From Enterobacter sp. Bisph1 (GTDB lineage Bacteria; Pseudomonadota; Gammaproteobacteria; Enterobacterales; Enterobacteriaceae): DNA of 64,000 nucleotides. Made by a program: the position numbers and the translations under genes. The notes under the pieces were generated by a model that saw only the letters and a list, made by a program, of their open reading frames with translations, searched no databases and was not told where the DNA came from. Position 1 is the first letter of the stretch. Every line of letters starts with the position of its first letter. Shown piece after piece: positions 39,412-48,213 of the stretch. The stretch is taken from positions 1-64,000 of the forward strand of contig NZ_JXAG01000044.1 of NCBI RefSeq assembly GCF_000814905.1, in the 5' to 3' direction.

Positions 39412-39569
39412 GTACGCGTGTTGCCACGATGCTAACAGAGCGGCTGTAAGCCACTGATTAACGCCCTCCCGGCAGCCCGATCTGTCGGGATAGAGACCGC
39501 AATCTGATGGCCCGGCAAAAGCGCTGCAGGGATGCGATGTTATCCCTTCCCTAAAAAATTGCTTGCAAT

Positions 39570-39591
39570 AATATAGCGCACTACCTATATT
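39570..39591. promoter_or_regulatory. Possible OhrR operator at ohrR
   Basis: Inverted repeat AATATAG - 8 bases - CTATATT ending 8 bases before the ohrR ATG. Placement and shared ATAGC motif with the ohr promoter repeat suggest autoregulation. Confidence 0.55.
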
Positions 39592-39598
39592 CAATCTC

Positions 39599-40054
39599 AT
39601 GAAGAAAACATCGACTCCAACCGCGAATGCGCAGCTCGCCTTAGATAACCAGTTTTGTTTTGCGTTGTACTCAACAAATCTGGCGCTGCACAAGCTTTAT
39701 CGGCAGCTGCTAGCGCCGATGAATCTCACCTACCCGCAATATCTGGTGATGCTGGTATTGTGGGAGCAAGACGATATTACGGTGTCAGAAATTGGCGAGC
39801 GCCTGTTCCTGGATTCTGCCACCCTGACGCCGCTGCTTAAGCGTCTTGAGAGCGCCGGGCTTATCCATCGCCAGCGTTCGAGGCAGGATGAACGTCAGGT
39901 AGTGATTACCTTAAGCGCAAGCGGTCGCGAGTTGCAGCAGCAAGCAACAACGATTCCAGAAGCCATTCGCTGTGCGATAGCCTGCGATAACGCCACCCTT
40001 GGCGATATCAAACAGCAACTGGAACAGCTTCGCCAACAGTTTCATCGGGCATAA
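39599..40054 (+). CDS. ohrR: Organic hydroperoxide resistance regulator OhrR (MarR family)
   Basis: A 151-residue MarR-family repressor. The reactive cysteine of OhrR is Cys20 in [10 protein letters not shown]; peroxidation of this residue releases DNA in known OhrR proteins. The winged helix covers 50-115 with [21 protein letters not shown] and [13 protein letters not shown]. It lies 81 bases upstream of ohr on the same strand. E. coli K-12 has no ohr locus in this position. Confidence 0.92.
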   Translation: MKKTSTPTANAQLALDNQFCFALYSTNLALHKLYRQLLAPMNLTYPQYLVMLVLWEQDDITVSEIGERLFLDSATLTPLLKRLESAGLIHRQRSRQDERQVVITLSASGRELQQQATTIPEAIRCAIACDNATLGDIKQQLEQLRQQFHRA

Positions 40055-40084
40055 ACTCCCCTTGCGGGGCGTTTATTCTCCATA

Positions 40085-40102
40085 AAAATAGCACGCTATT
40101 TT
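40085..40102. promoter_or_regulatory. Probable OhrR operator at ohr
   Basis: Inverted repeat AAAATAGC - AC - GCTATTTT, followed by TTATAGCATA that can serve as -10. Located 34 bases upstream of ohr. Confidence 0.6.
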
Positions 40103-40135
40103 ATAGCATACACTCAAGATAAGAAGGAACCTGCC

Positions 40136-40564
40136 ATGTCTTTAGAAAAAGTTGTCTACACTGCCAAAGCCAAAGCCACCGGAGGCCGTGACGGCCGCGC
40201 AACCTCATCCGACGGCGTTCTGGACGTGAAACTGGGCGTTCCGAAAGAGATGGGCGGCGCGGGCGGCGAAGCCACCAACCCGGAGCAGCTGTTTGCAGCC
40301 GGCTATTCAGCCTGTTTTCTCGGCGCCATGAAATTCGTTGCTGGCCGCGACAAATTCGCGCTGCCGAAAGACGCATTTATTGAAGGCGAAGTCGGCATCG
40401 GGCCGCTACCGACCGGTTTCGGTATTGAAGCGAAACTGAACATCCATGTCGAAGGTATGGATCCTGCTGAAGCTAAGAAACTGGTCGATGCCGCGCATAT
40501 CGTCTGCCCTTACTCCAACGCCACCCGCGGCAATATCGATGTCACGCTGAATATTATTGCCTGA
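40136..40564 (+). CDS. ohr: Organic hydroperoxide resistance protein Ohr
   Basis: A 142-residue OsmC/Ohr-family thiol peroxidase that reduces organic hydroperoxides in the cytoplasm, using lipoyl-type reductants. Both catalytic cysteines are present: Cys60 in [12 protein letters not shown] and Cys124 in [12 protein letters not shown]. Length and motif order separate it from OsmC. It is likely repressed by the adjacent OhrR and is followed by a strong terminator, so the ohrR-ohr pair is self-contained. Confidence 0.95.
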   Translation: MSLEKVVYTAKAKATGGRDGRATSSDGVLDVKLGVPKEMGGAGGEATNPEQLFAAGYSACFLGAMKFVAGRDKFALPKDAFIEGEVGIGPLPTGFGIEAKLNIHVEGMDPAEAKKLVDAAHIVCPYSNATRGNIDVTLNIIA

Positions 40565-40582
40565 GAACGACCTGAATAATCG

Positions 40583-40614
40583 CTCCCTCTTCCCGTGCGG
40601 GTAGAGGGAGTTTT
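40583..40614 (+). terminator. Terminator of ohr
   Basis: Stem CTCCCTCT/AGAGGGAG with an inner CCCG/CGGG stem, followed by TTTT. Confidence 0.88.
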
Positions 40615-40738
40615 CCTGATGGATATCAGGATCAGCCATAAAAATATCCCCTCTGTCGATAACGCTTCTCCCTCCATTTACTCCCCTCGCCGTGCGGCGT
40701 ATTACTTAGCGCATGCCGCCATTTATGAGGATTAACCC

Positions 40739-43009
40739 GTGAAAATTCTTATTGTAGAAAGTGAATTTCTGCACCAGGACACGTGGGTCGGCGCTGCGGT
40801 TGCGCGTCTGGCAGAAGCGCTTCGTCGCCAGCACATTGAGGTGCTGCAGTCCACCTCTCTGGATGATGGATACGCCATCGTCGCCGCCAACGAAGCCATT
40901 GATTGCCTGATGTTCAGCTATCAGATGAAAGAGGAAGATGAGCATCTGCGCGTGCGCCAACTGCTTAATAAGCTTCATGAACGTCAACAATCTGTTCCCG
41001 TTTTTTTGCTGGGAGAGCGCGAAAAGGCCACGGCGCTGATCGATTTACAGTTGATGGAGCTTATCGACGAGTTCGCATGGATTCTTGAAGACTCGGCACA
41101 GTTTATTGCCGGTCGCGCGGTGGCGACGATGAAACGTTACCGCCAGCAAATGTTGCCGCCGCTCTTCTCGGCGCTGATGAAATATGATGGCATTCATGAA
41201 TACTCCTGGGCCGCACCCGGCCATCAGGGCGGCGTGGGCTTTACCAAAACGCCGGCGGGTCGTTTGTATCATGACTACTACGGCGAAAATTTGTTTCGCA
41301 CCGATATGGGGATCGAACGCGCATCGTTAGGTTCCCTGCTGGATCACACCGGCGCATTCGGCGAGAGCGAAAAGAACGCGGCGCGGGTGTTCGGCGCAGA
41401 TCGTTCCTGGTCCGTCGTTGTTGGCACCTCCGGCTCTAACCGCACCATTATGCAGGCCTGCATGACCGAAAATGACGTGGTGATCATTGACCGAAACTGC
41501 CACAAATCGATTGAGCAAGGGTTGATTCTCACCGGCGCGAAACCGGTGTATATGGTGCCCAGCCGTAACCGCTACGGCATTATCGGCCCTATCTATCCCC
41601 ATGAGATGGAACCGGCAACGCTGCAGGAAAAAATTCATACCAGCCCGCTGACCCGCGAGCGGGCTGCCCATAAACCCACCTACAGCGTAGTCACCAACTG
41701 CACCTATGATGGTGTGTGCTATAACGCGAAACATGCGCAGGCGCTGCTGGAACAAACCAGCGACCGTATCCATTTTGACGAAGCCTGGTATGGCTATGCG
41801 CGTTTTAATCCGATCTATGCCGATCACTACGCTATGCGCGGCAATCCGGGCGATCGTTCAGGACCAACGGTATTTGCCACCCACTCCACGCACAAGCTGC
41901 TGAATGCGCTCTCGCAGGCCTCGTATATTCATGTTCGCGACGGACGCGGCGCGGTCAATTTCTCCCGGTTCAACCAGGCCTATATGATGCATGCCACTAC
42001 TTCGCCGCTGTACGCGATTTGCGCCTCCAATGACATTGCAGTTTCGATGATGGACGGGAATAGTGGCCAGTCACTGATCCAGGAAGTGATTGACGAAGCG
42101 GTCGATTTTCGTCAGGCGTTAGCGCGCCTGTATCGGGAATTTACTACTAACAACGACTGGTTCTTTAAACCGTGGAATAAAGAGACCGTGGTGTGCCCAC
42201 AAAGCGGTCAGCAATGGGCCTTTGCCGACGCGCCCGCCGAGCTGCTCACGCACGATCAGAATTGCTGGATCATGCGTCCAGCCGAAAGCTGGCATGGATT
42301 TGCCGATCTGCCGGATAACTGGAGCATGCTCGATCCGATTAAAGTCAGCATTCTGACCCCTGGTATGGGCGACGACGGCAATTTGCTGCCTGAAGGCGTA
42401 CCTGCCGCGCTGGTCACCGCCTGGCTTGGCCTGCACGGCATCGTGCCAACGCGTACCACAGATTTCCAGATAATGTTTCTCTTTTCAATGGGCATTACGC
42501 GCGGAAAATGGGGAACGTTGCTCAATACATTGTGTTCTTTCAAACGTCATTACGATAGTAACGCCCCGTTGCTTCAGGTGATGCCAGAGGTGGCAAACCG
42601 CTATCCGCAAATCTATGCCGGGATGGGCATTCGCGACCTGGGCGACAGCATGTTTAGCTGGCTGAAAATCAACCATCCGGGCGCCAGCCTGAATGCGGCC
42701 TATGCTTCCCTGCCGGAAGCGATGATGACGCCGCGGGATGCATATCAGGCCATCGTTGCAGATAATGTTGAAATGGTGGCTGTCGATGGGCTAGAGAACC
42801 GCATCGCCGCCAATTCTATAATCCCCTACCCGCCAGGCATCCCGATGTTGTTATCGGGGGAAAACTTCGGCGGCAGCACCAGTCCGCACATTGCTTACCT
42901 GCGCGCGTTGCAGTGTTGGGATCTTGCGTTTCCGGGTTTCGAACACGACACCGAAGGCACGGAGATTATTAACGGCGTGTATCACGTTATGTGTATTAAG
43001 GCTGAGTAA
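40739..43009 (+). CDS. adiA: Acid-inducible arginine decarboxylase AdiA
   Basis: PLP-dependent fold-III decarboxylase of 756 residues that converts arginine to agmatine and consumes a cytoplasmic proton. The wing domain starts MKILIVESEFLHQDTWVG (GTG start, AGGA upstream). The PLP lysine is K386 in ATHSTHKLLNALSQ, and the family HFDEAWYGYARF precedes it. It aligns almost collinearly with E. coli AdiA rather than with lysine or ornithine decarboxylases. It has its own terminator. In E. coli adiY follows directly; here gadE, hdeD and hdeA lie between. Confidence 0.97.
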   Translation: MKILIVESEFLHQDTWVGAAVARLAEALRRQHIEVLQSTSLDDGYAIVAANEAIDCLMFSYQMKEEDEHLRVRQLLNKLHERQQSVPVFLLGEREKATALIDLQLMELIDEFAWILEDSAQFIAGRAVATMKRYRQQMLPPLFSALMKYDGIHEYSWAAPGHQGGVGFTKTPAGRLYHDYYGENLFRTDMGIERASLGSLLDHTGAFGESEKNAARVFGADRSWSVVVGTSGSNRTIMQACMTENDVVIIDRNCHKSIEQGLILTGAKPVYMVPSRNRYGIIGPIYPHEMEPATLQEKIHTSPLTRERAAHKPTYSVVTNCTYDGVCYNAKHAQALLEQTSDRIHFDEAWYGYARFNPIYADHYAMRGNPGDRSGPTVFATHSTHKLLNALSQASYIHVRDGRGAVNFSRFNQAYMMHATTSPLYAICASNDIAVSMMDGNSGQSLIQEVIDEAVDFRQALARLYREFTTNNDWFFKPWNKETVVCPQSGQQWAFADAPAELLTHDQNCWIMRPAESWHGFADLPDNWSMLDPIKVSILTPGMGDDGNLLPEGVPAALVTAWLGLHGIVPTRTTDFQIMFLFSMGITRGKWGTLLNTLCSFKRHYDSNAPLLQVMPEVANRYPQIYAGMGIRDLGDSMFSWLKINHPGASLNAAYASLPEAMMTPRDAYQAIVADNVEMVAVDGLENRIAANSIIPYPPGIPMLLSGENFGGSTSPHIAYLRALQCWDLAFPGFEHDTEGTEIINGVYHVMCIKAE

Positions 43010-43084
43010 GCAGGATTTGTTACCCTGGCAAAGAGCAATACCTTTGGCGTAGTTAAATAGTTGATATCCTTGATTTATACTTTT

Positions 43085-43111
43085 CGCGGGCTTCTCCCCC
43101 GCGTTTTTTTT
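43085..43111 (+). terminator. Terminator of adiA
   Basis: 6-bp CGCGGG/CCCGCG stem with a 7-base loop, followed by 8 T. Confidence 0.9.
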
Positions 43112-43282
43112 GCCCTTACTAAGCACAGCAGGGGTTACAACATCAGCCACATTAATATCATTAAAAGACATATCGGCGAGCCGTTGCAGAGAGGCTGTAA
43201 GTCCATGCGCTATTATTTCGTCTCCTACCATACTACTCATTGGTTTTCGGCAAGATAATATGTGTCAGAAAGGAGTCTGTTC

Positions 43283-43813
43283 ATGATTTTAATGGTCACC
43301 AAAGATACGTTCCTTTTGTCTGGAATAACCAGCCTGGTAAAAGATGAAAATATAATAAAAATAGAGAAAACAACCGATATCAGTCATCTCGCGACCGATA
43401 CATCGACGAAAGTGATTATCGATCTTTATCATAATAATGTGATTGATGACGCTACCGTCAGCACGCTGCAAACGTTAAAGGTGGGGGCAATTATAGTTTT
43501 GACGCCGTTTCATATCAGTAAGTTAAAAAACCGTTCGCCGCTTTTTTTCATCAACCGTAAGATGCCGATGGAAAGCTGGCTATCATTATTAACGGAAAAA
43601 CAAATACCTTACCGCAAGCCGCGAATGGGGTTTTCGCATAATCAGTTTAAAATTGTCAGCCATTTTCTTAATGAAGAACTTCCCTATGAAATCGCTGCGG
43701 CGTTGAAGATTACCGAGCAGACTTTACGCAGCCAAAAGTTTAATATTATGTTCAAACTTAAACTGCGGCGAATGAGTGATATCGTCACGCTGAATATCTC
43801 GCCCTATTTTTAA
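43283..43813 (+). CDS. gadE: LuxR-family acid-resistance regulator GadE
   Basis: A 176-residue regulator closely related to E. coli GadE. N-terminus MILMVTKDTFLLSGI and the LuxR-type C-terminal HTH from about residue 120, with FSHNQFKI and QKFNIMFKLKLRRMSDIV, agree nearly residue for residue. GadE, alone or with RcsB, activates glutamate-dependent and other acid-resistance genes. The ATG at 43283 has AAGGAGT upstream; an in-frame GTG 21 bases earlier is poorer. It sits between adiA and hdeD, not beside mdtEF/gadW/gadX. Confidence 0.9.
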   Translation: MILMVTKDTFLLSGITSLVKDENIIKIEKTTDISHLATDTSTKVIIDLYHNNVIDDATVSTLQTLKVGAIIVLTPFHISKLKNRSPLFFINRKMPMESWLSLLTEKQIPYRKPRMGFSHNQFKIVSHFLNEELPYEIAAALKITEQTLRSQKFNIMFKLKLRRMSDIVTLNISPYF

Positions 43814-43828
43814 ACCCTTCCCTGTTTA

Positions 43829-43856
43829 TGCCTGCCGTTTGGGCAGGCATTTTTTT
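43829..43856 (+). terminator. Terminator of gadE
   Basis: 8-bp TGCCTGCC/GGCAGGCA stem with loop GTTTG followed by 7 T. It abuts the hdeD stop codon on the other strand. Confidence 0.9.
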
Positions 43857-44431
43857 CAGGCGCTCAATTTACTTAACTGCCGCGCCAGAGCAAAGCAGCT
43901 ACAGGCGCTGACGATAAGCTCAATACCCACGACAAATGAGACCATCACTACCGATGCTTGCGGCGTGGCGCTGATAAAACACCAGCCGATAAACAGATCC
44001 AGCACGCCAATGATAAGTAGCATCTCTCTTCCCATCTCTTTACGCTGCCTGAACCACGCCATAATACGAATCAATCCGCCGATAAGAAACAGACCGGCCA
44101 GCAAGGTTGCCAAAGTAAAGATCCCTATCTCCGGGGAGGTAATGAAAAAATAACCCATCATCATATAGGCAATACTGACCAGCACACCGGAAACGACCGG
44201 CCAGAGATTATGCGTGCGATTTTTCAACATGATTGCTGTCCAGGCAATACTGCTGCATATCAATACCCCGCCTAAAATAACACTCAGCAGGGCTTCTGAG
44301 TAAAAAGGAAACACAATAAACAGAATCCCGCTTATAAACATAAGGCAAGCAATAAAGCCAAGAAGATTCTTCTGTTTTCTTATTACGTTTACATTCTGTT
44401 TAGCAACGCTATTACGGCTGATATTTAACAT
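43856..44431 (-). CDS. hdeD: Acid-resistance membrane protein HdeD
   Basis: A 191-residue inner-membrane protein with six helices. It matches E. coli HdeD, with GYFFITSPEIGIF in the middle and VVMVSFVVGIELIVSA near the C-terminus. HdeD is needed for acid resistance at high cell density in E. coli; its mechanism is unknown. It is divergent from hdeA across a 243-base AT-rich spacer, the same arrangement as in the E. coli acid fitness island. Confidence 0.92.
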   Translation of the reverse strand: MLNISRNSVAKQNVNVIRKQKNLLGFIACLMFISGILFIVFPFYSEALLSVILGGVLICSSIAWTAIMLKNRTHNLWPVVSGVLVSIAYMMMGYFFITSPEIGIFTLATLLAGLFLIGGLIRIMAWFRQRKEMGREMLLIIGVLDLFIGWCFISATPQASVVMVSFVVGIELIVSACSCFALARQLSKLSA

Positions 44432-44674
44432 TTTACCTCTCCAGAAGTTTCGTCAAAACACCCGCTAAACTTACGCTCAATACCGCCGCTACAATAAGTA
44501 ATAGTTTAATAACTGTTTCTGATATTTAATTCCTGAAAAAGATTTATCTTAATGTTTTATCTGTATTTACCAACAAAATAGCCCTTAGCAGATACTCTGC
44601 TAATTCCTGTACCCTTCATTACATAGTGATATAATCAACCAGGCGTATAACTTAATATTAACGAGGAAGTAAAA

Positions 44675-44989
44675 ATGAAGAAAATATCAGGCATTGTTGT
44701 CACGAGTTTATTACTGCTCCCTGTGATGAGTCAGGCAACAGAAATGCAGAAGCCCATTAATAGCTGGACTTGTGAAGACTTTCTTGCACTTAACGCGACT
44801 TTCCAGCCGACGGCAATCGGTTATGCGGAAGCGTTGAATAATAAAGATAAACCTGAAAATGCCGTCCTCGATGTGCAGGGTATCGAAACCGTCACACCGG
44901 CGATTGTACAAGCCTGTACCGAAGACAAAACGGCCAGCTTTAAAAGTAAAGTAGCAGGCGAATGGGACAAATTTAAAGCACATCTGTAA
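44675..44989 (+). CDS. hdeA: Periplasmic acid chaperone HdeA
   Basis: A 104-residue protein with a signal peptide (cleaved near residue 21, SQA). The mature chain contains the HdeA core NSWTCEDFLALNATFQPTA and TVTPAIVQACTEDK. C33 and C81 form the conserved disulfide. At low pH the dimer dissociates and binds unfolding periplasmic proteins. It matches HdeA better than HdeB, and no hdeB follows. RBS GAGGAAG is 8 bases upstream. Confidence 0.93.
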   Translation: MKKISGIVVTSLLLLPVMSQATEMQKPINSWTCEDFLALNATFQPTAIGYAEALNNKDKPENAVLDVQGIETVTPAIVQACTEDKTASFKSKVAGEWDKFKAHL

Positions 44990-45311
44990 TGGTTATACTT
45001 TACGTCATTCCCCCGAAGCCTGGCGGGTTGCGCCACAGGAGCGGTTTTTGTTCGCTGTAAACAGCTGCTCCTGCTGGTAAAGGCTTACATAGAGTATATT
45101 TTCCATTTAATGTCAATTCAGCAAAACACCTTATTTTTATTTGTACTATCTCTGCAAAGCTTTATTTACAAAATTAATTTTTCTCTTCCAATTGAAATGA
45201 TTGTATTTCAGTGTAATTTTTACTGCTTTGGTTTCATCAGACGATTACCTCGAATATATTTAATCAAGTTATCTTATCCCGAGTCACTTTTCATATTCCT
45301 GGAGTGCGAGT
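44990..45311. other. Non-coding region between hdeA and adiY
   Basis: About 320 AT-rich bases. A long imperfect stem-loop at 45036-45073 (CAGGAGC/GCTCCTG with an inner GCTG/CAGC) may end hdeA transcription. The adiY promoter should be in the second half. An overlapping plus-strand frame from 45110 has no coding support. Confidence 0.6.
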
Positions 45312-46067
45312 ATGAGACTTTGCAGCAGCGAACCTTGCGTCGTAGTTTTAACAGAAACGGATGTCGACATTAAAATCAACGATCATCCCCCGTATAGATT
45401 ACCGGCGAATTATCTTGCGATTATTGCCTGTAATAATAACGCCATTGATTTCACCTCATTAAATAATTCGCTCGTTGCCCATGCCAGCCGGGAAATACTG
45501 AATGATTACCTGCAGTTTTTGAATAAAAACCTGACAACCATTACACCCTGGTCGCGCCAGGCAATGCCGCTCCTGGCCTGCCCTGGGCGAACGCCTGAAG
45601 TTTTCCGCCAGGCGGCGCTACAGAGCGTGATGAAAACAAAAGAAAATTGTGAAATTGAGCGAACCCGTGCGCTGTTATTTACCGTACTTTCCAATTTTCT
45701 CGAGCAGGATGGATTTCTTGCGTTACTGATGCATATGCTGCGCAGCAGCGTAAAAGACCGGGTGTATCAAATAATTCAGAGCGATATCAATAAGGAGTGG
45801 AGTTTAAGCAAGGTCGCCAGCGCCCTTTATCTAAGCCCCAGCCTGTTGAAAAAGAAGCTGAAGAATGAAGGGACCAGCTACAGCCAGATCGTTACCGATT
45901 GCCGGATGCGCTACGCGGCTTATCAACTGTTAATCGAAGATAAAAACATCTCGCAGGTATCACTGTTATGTGGTTATCGCAGTACATCCTATTTTATCTC
46001 GGTATTTAAAGCCTGGTACGGTATTACCCCGCTGCATTATGTCGTGCAACATCGGGAGGCCCGCTAA
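45312..46067 (+). CDS. adiY: AraC-type regulator AdiY
   Basis: A 251-residue AraC/XylS-family activator of the arginine decarboxylase system. N-terminal MRLCSSEPCVVVLTETDV and the C-terminal double HTH (about 150-245) with ALYLSPSLLKKKLKNEGTSY and GYRSTSYFISVFKAWYGI match E. coli AdiY closely. In E. coli AdiY activates adiA and adiC. Located 115 bases upstream of adiC, as in E. coli, but separated from adiA by the gadE/hde insertion. Confidence 0.93.
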   Translation: MRLCSSEPCVVVLTETDVDIKINDHPPYRLPANYLAIIACNNNAIDFTSLNNSLVAHASREILNDYLQFLNKNLTTITPWSRQAMPLLACPGRTPEVFRQAALQSVMKTKENCEIERTRALLFTVLSNFLEQDGFLALLMHMLRSSVKDRVYQIIQSDINKEWSLSKVASALYLSPSLLKKKLKNEGTSYSQIVTDCRMRYAAYQLLIEDKNISQVSLLCGYRSTSYFISVFKAWYGITPLHYVVQHREAR

Positions 46068-46181
46068 GGTTATAACATTAGCTCTATTAGTAGCGACAAC
46101 AGCCATATCCCCCTTTGACGCCGAATAAACCGCAGGTTGCGCGTTATTATTGATCCTTAATGGACAATAAGGAGAAAGAGT

Positions 46182-47519
46182 ATGGCAATGGACGCTGACG
46201 CGCACAAAGTGGGGCTTATTCCTGTCACCTTGATGGTTTCAGGAAATATTATGGGCTCCGGGGTGTTTTTGTTGCCGGCTAACCTCGCGGCAACCGGAGG
46301 GATTGCCATCTACGGATGGCTTGTCACCATTATCGGCGCCCTTGCGCTGTCGATGGTGTACGCCAAAATGTCGTCCTTAGATCCCAGTCCCGGCGGTTCT
46401 TACGCTTACGCTCGCCGCTGTTTTGGCCCGTTTCTCGGCTACCAGACCAATGTCCTGTACTGGCTCGCCTGCTGGATAGGGAATATTGCGATGGTGGTGA
46501 TTGGGGTCGGCTACTTAAGCTACTTTTTCCCCGTTCTGAAAGATCCGCTGGTGCTGACCATAACCTGCGTGGTCTTTCTGTGGATCTTCGTGTTGCTGAA
46601 TATTGTCGGGCCGAAAATGATCACCCGCGTACAGGCCGTCGCCACCGTGCTGGCGCTGGTGCCTATCGTCGGGATAGCGGCTTTTGGCTGGTTCTGGTTT
46701 CATCGCGAAACCTATATGGCCTCGTGGAACGTCAGCGGGCTCGGCACCTTTAGCGCTATCCAGAGCACCCTGAGCGTCACGCTGTGGTCGTTTATTGGCG
46801 TTGAAAGCGCCTCGGTTGCCGCGGGCGTCGTAAAAAATCCACAACGAAATGTACCCATCGCCACTGTCGGCGGGGTCCTGATTGCCGCGGTGTGCTACGT
46901 GCTGTCGACCACCGCTATTATGGGAATGATCCCCAACGCCGCCTTGCGCGTCTCAGCCTCCCCCTTTGGCGATGCGGCGCGCATGGCGTTGGGGAACACC
47001 GCCGGAGCGATTGTCTCGTTCTGTGCGGCGGCGGGCTGCCTGGGTTCGCTGGGCGGCTGGACGCTGCTTGCGGGCCAGACCGCTAAAGCCGCGGCCGACG
47101 ACGGCCTGTTTCCACCCATTTTTTCTCACGTCAACAAAACGGGCACCCCCGTTGCCGGGCTGCTTATCGTTGGCGTTTTAATGACTATCTTCCAGTTCAG
47201 CAGCATCTCGCCGAACGCGGCGAAAGAGTTTGGCCTGGTTTCTTCCGTTTCCGTTATCTTTACGCTGGTGCCCTACCTCTATACCTGTGCGGCGCTGCTG
47301 CTGCTCGGACATGGTCACTTTGCGCATGCCCGTACGATGTACCTGGTGATAATCTTTATCGCCTTTCTGTACTGTATCTGGGCGGTTATTGGCTCGGGTG
47401 CGAAAGAGGTGATGTGGTCGTTCGTCATGCTGATGGTGATTACTGCCCTCTACACCTTCAACTACAACCGCATCCATAAAAATCCCTACCCCCTTGATGC
47501 GCCTGAAAAGAAAGTCTGA
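46182..47519 (+). CDS. adiC: Arginine:agmatine antiporter AdiC
   Basis: APC-superfamily exchanger of 445 residues with 12 transmembrane helices. It imports extracellular arginine and exports agmatine made by AdiA. The TM1 substrate loop [13 protein letters not shown] and the TM6 segment [16 protein letters not shown], which carries W202 and E208 in E. coli, are conserved. The start [15 protein letters not shown] has AAGGAGA upstream. It is the last gene of the acid-resistance block and is followed by a stem-loop and dnaT. Confidence 0.96.
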   Translation: MAMDADAHKVGLIPVTLMVSGNIMGSGVFLLPANLAATGGIAIYGWLVTIIGALALSMVYAKMSSLDPSPGGSYAYARRCFGPFLGYQTNVLYWLACWIGNIAMVVIGVGYLSYFFPVLKDPLVLTITCVVFLWIFVLLNIVGPKMITRVQAVATVLALVPIVGIAAFGWFWFHRETYMASWNVSGLGTFSAIQSTLSVTLWSFIGVESASVAAGVVKNPQRNVPIATVGGVLIAAVCYVLSTTAIMGMIPNAALRVSASPFGDAARMALGNTAGAIVSFCAAAGCLGSLGGWTLLAGQTAKAAADDGLFPPIFSHVNKTGTPVAGLLIVGVLMTIFQFSSISPNAAKEFGLVSSVSVIFTLVPYLYTCAALLLLGHGHFAHARTMYLVIIFIAFLYCIWAVIGSGAKEVMWSFVMLMVITALYTFNYNRIHKNPYPLDAPEKKV

Positions 47520-47532
47520 CCTTGCCAGCGCC

Positions 47533-47566
47533 TTTCACTGCGCCGCCGCTGGCGGCAGCAGTGAAA
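47533..47566 (+). terminator. Stem-loop after adiC
   Basis: Strong stem TTTCACTGC-GCCGCC pairing with GGCGGC-GCAGTGAAA (one bulged A, loop GCT). No long T run follows. Confidence 0.7.
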
Positions 47567-47671
47567 AGTTTCAGGTAAACGGGGTGATAAGTAACCCTCA
47601 TGATCCCGCCATCTTCTCTGTGCTAACATAGGCGACAAAGTACGCCTGTCTTATCCATCAGAGAATGTGTT

Positions 47672-48211
47672 ATGTCCTGCAGAATCCTGACGACCAGCAT
47701 TGCTGGTATCGATGCCTTTATAAGCGATCCGCGCGGCGTGCTGGCGAGCGCCGAAGGCGGCACGCTTGCCGTGTTCGCCGATAACGCCCCCGCGTTTTAC
47801 GCCATTACCCCGGCGCGTCTGGCGCAGCTTTTGGACATCGAGGCGCGTCTGTCGCGCCCGGCAAGCGACGTGACGCTGGATACGCAATTCTACGAAGAGC
47901 CGTCGGCCGCGCCGGTTGCCGTGCCGATGGGCAAATTCGCCATGTACGCGGGCTGGCAGCCTGATGCGGATTTTCAGCGGCTGGCGGGGCTGTGGGGCAT
48001 TGCGCTGGCGCAGCCTGTTACCGCTGAAGAGATTGCCGCCTTTGTCGCTTACTGGCAGGCTGAAGGCAAAGTTTTTCACCATGTACAATGGCAGCAGAAA
48101 CTGGCGCGCAGCCTGCAAATTGGCCGCAGCGCGCAGAACGGCGCGGCGAAGCGGGATATCAATGCCCTGTCTGAACCGGATAATCAAATCCCACCAGGTT
48201 TTAGAGGATAA
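47672..48211 (+). CDS. dnaT: Primosomal protein DnaT
   Basis: A 179-residue primosome protein (primosomal protein i) that acts with PriA, PriB and DnaC to reload DnaB at stalled forks. Matches E. coli DnaT, especially the C-terminal [19 protein letters not shown] single-strand DNA-binding region and the final [13 protein letters not shown]. It lies 2 bases before dnaC. The start [16 protein letters not shown] aligns with E. coli. Confidence 0.96.
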   Translation: MSCRILTTSIAGIDAFISDPRGVLASAEGGTLAVFADNAPAFYAITPARLAQLLDIEARLSRPASDVTLDTQFYEEPSAAPVAVPMGKFAMYAGWQPDADFQRLAGLWGIALAQPVTAEEIAAFVAYWQAEGKVFHHVQWQQKLARSLQIGRSAQNGAAKRDINALSEPDNQIPPGFRG

Positions 48212-48213
48212 CG

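Noticed and set aside
44432-44674. GadE box between hdeD and hdeA
   Set aside because: I looked for the 20-bp consensus on both strands and found only weak partial matches; not claimed.
44675-44989. hdeB instead of hdeA
   Set aside because: The NSWTCEDF and TVTPAIVQAC segments and the overall match fit HdeA better.
45110-45373. 87-codon ORF overlapping the adiY start
   Set aside because: Low-complexity AT-rich composition and overlap with the well supported adiY start.
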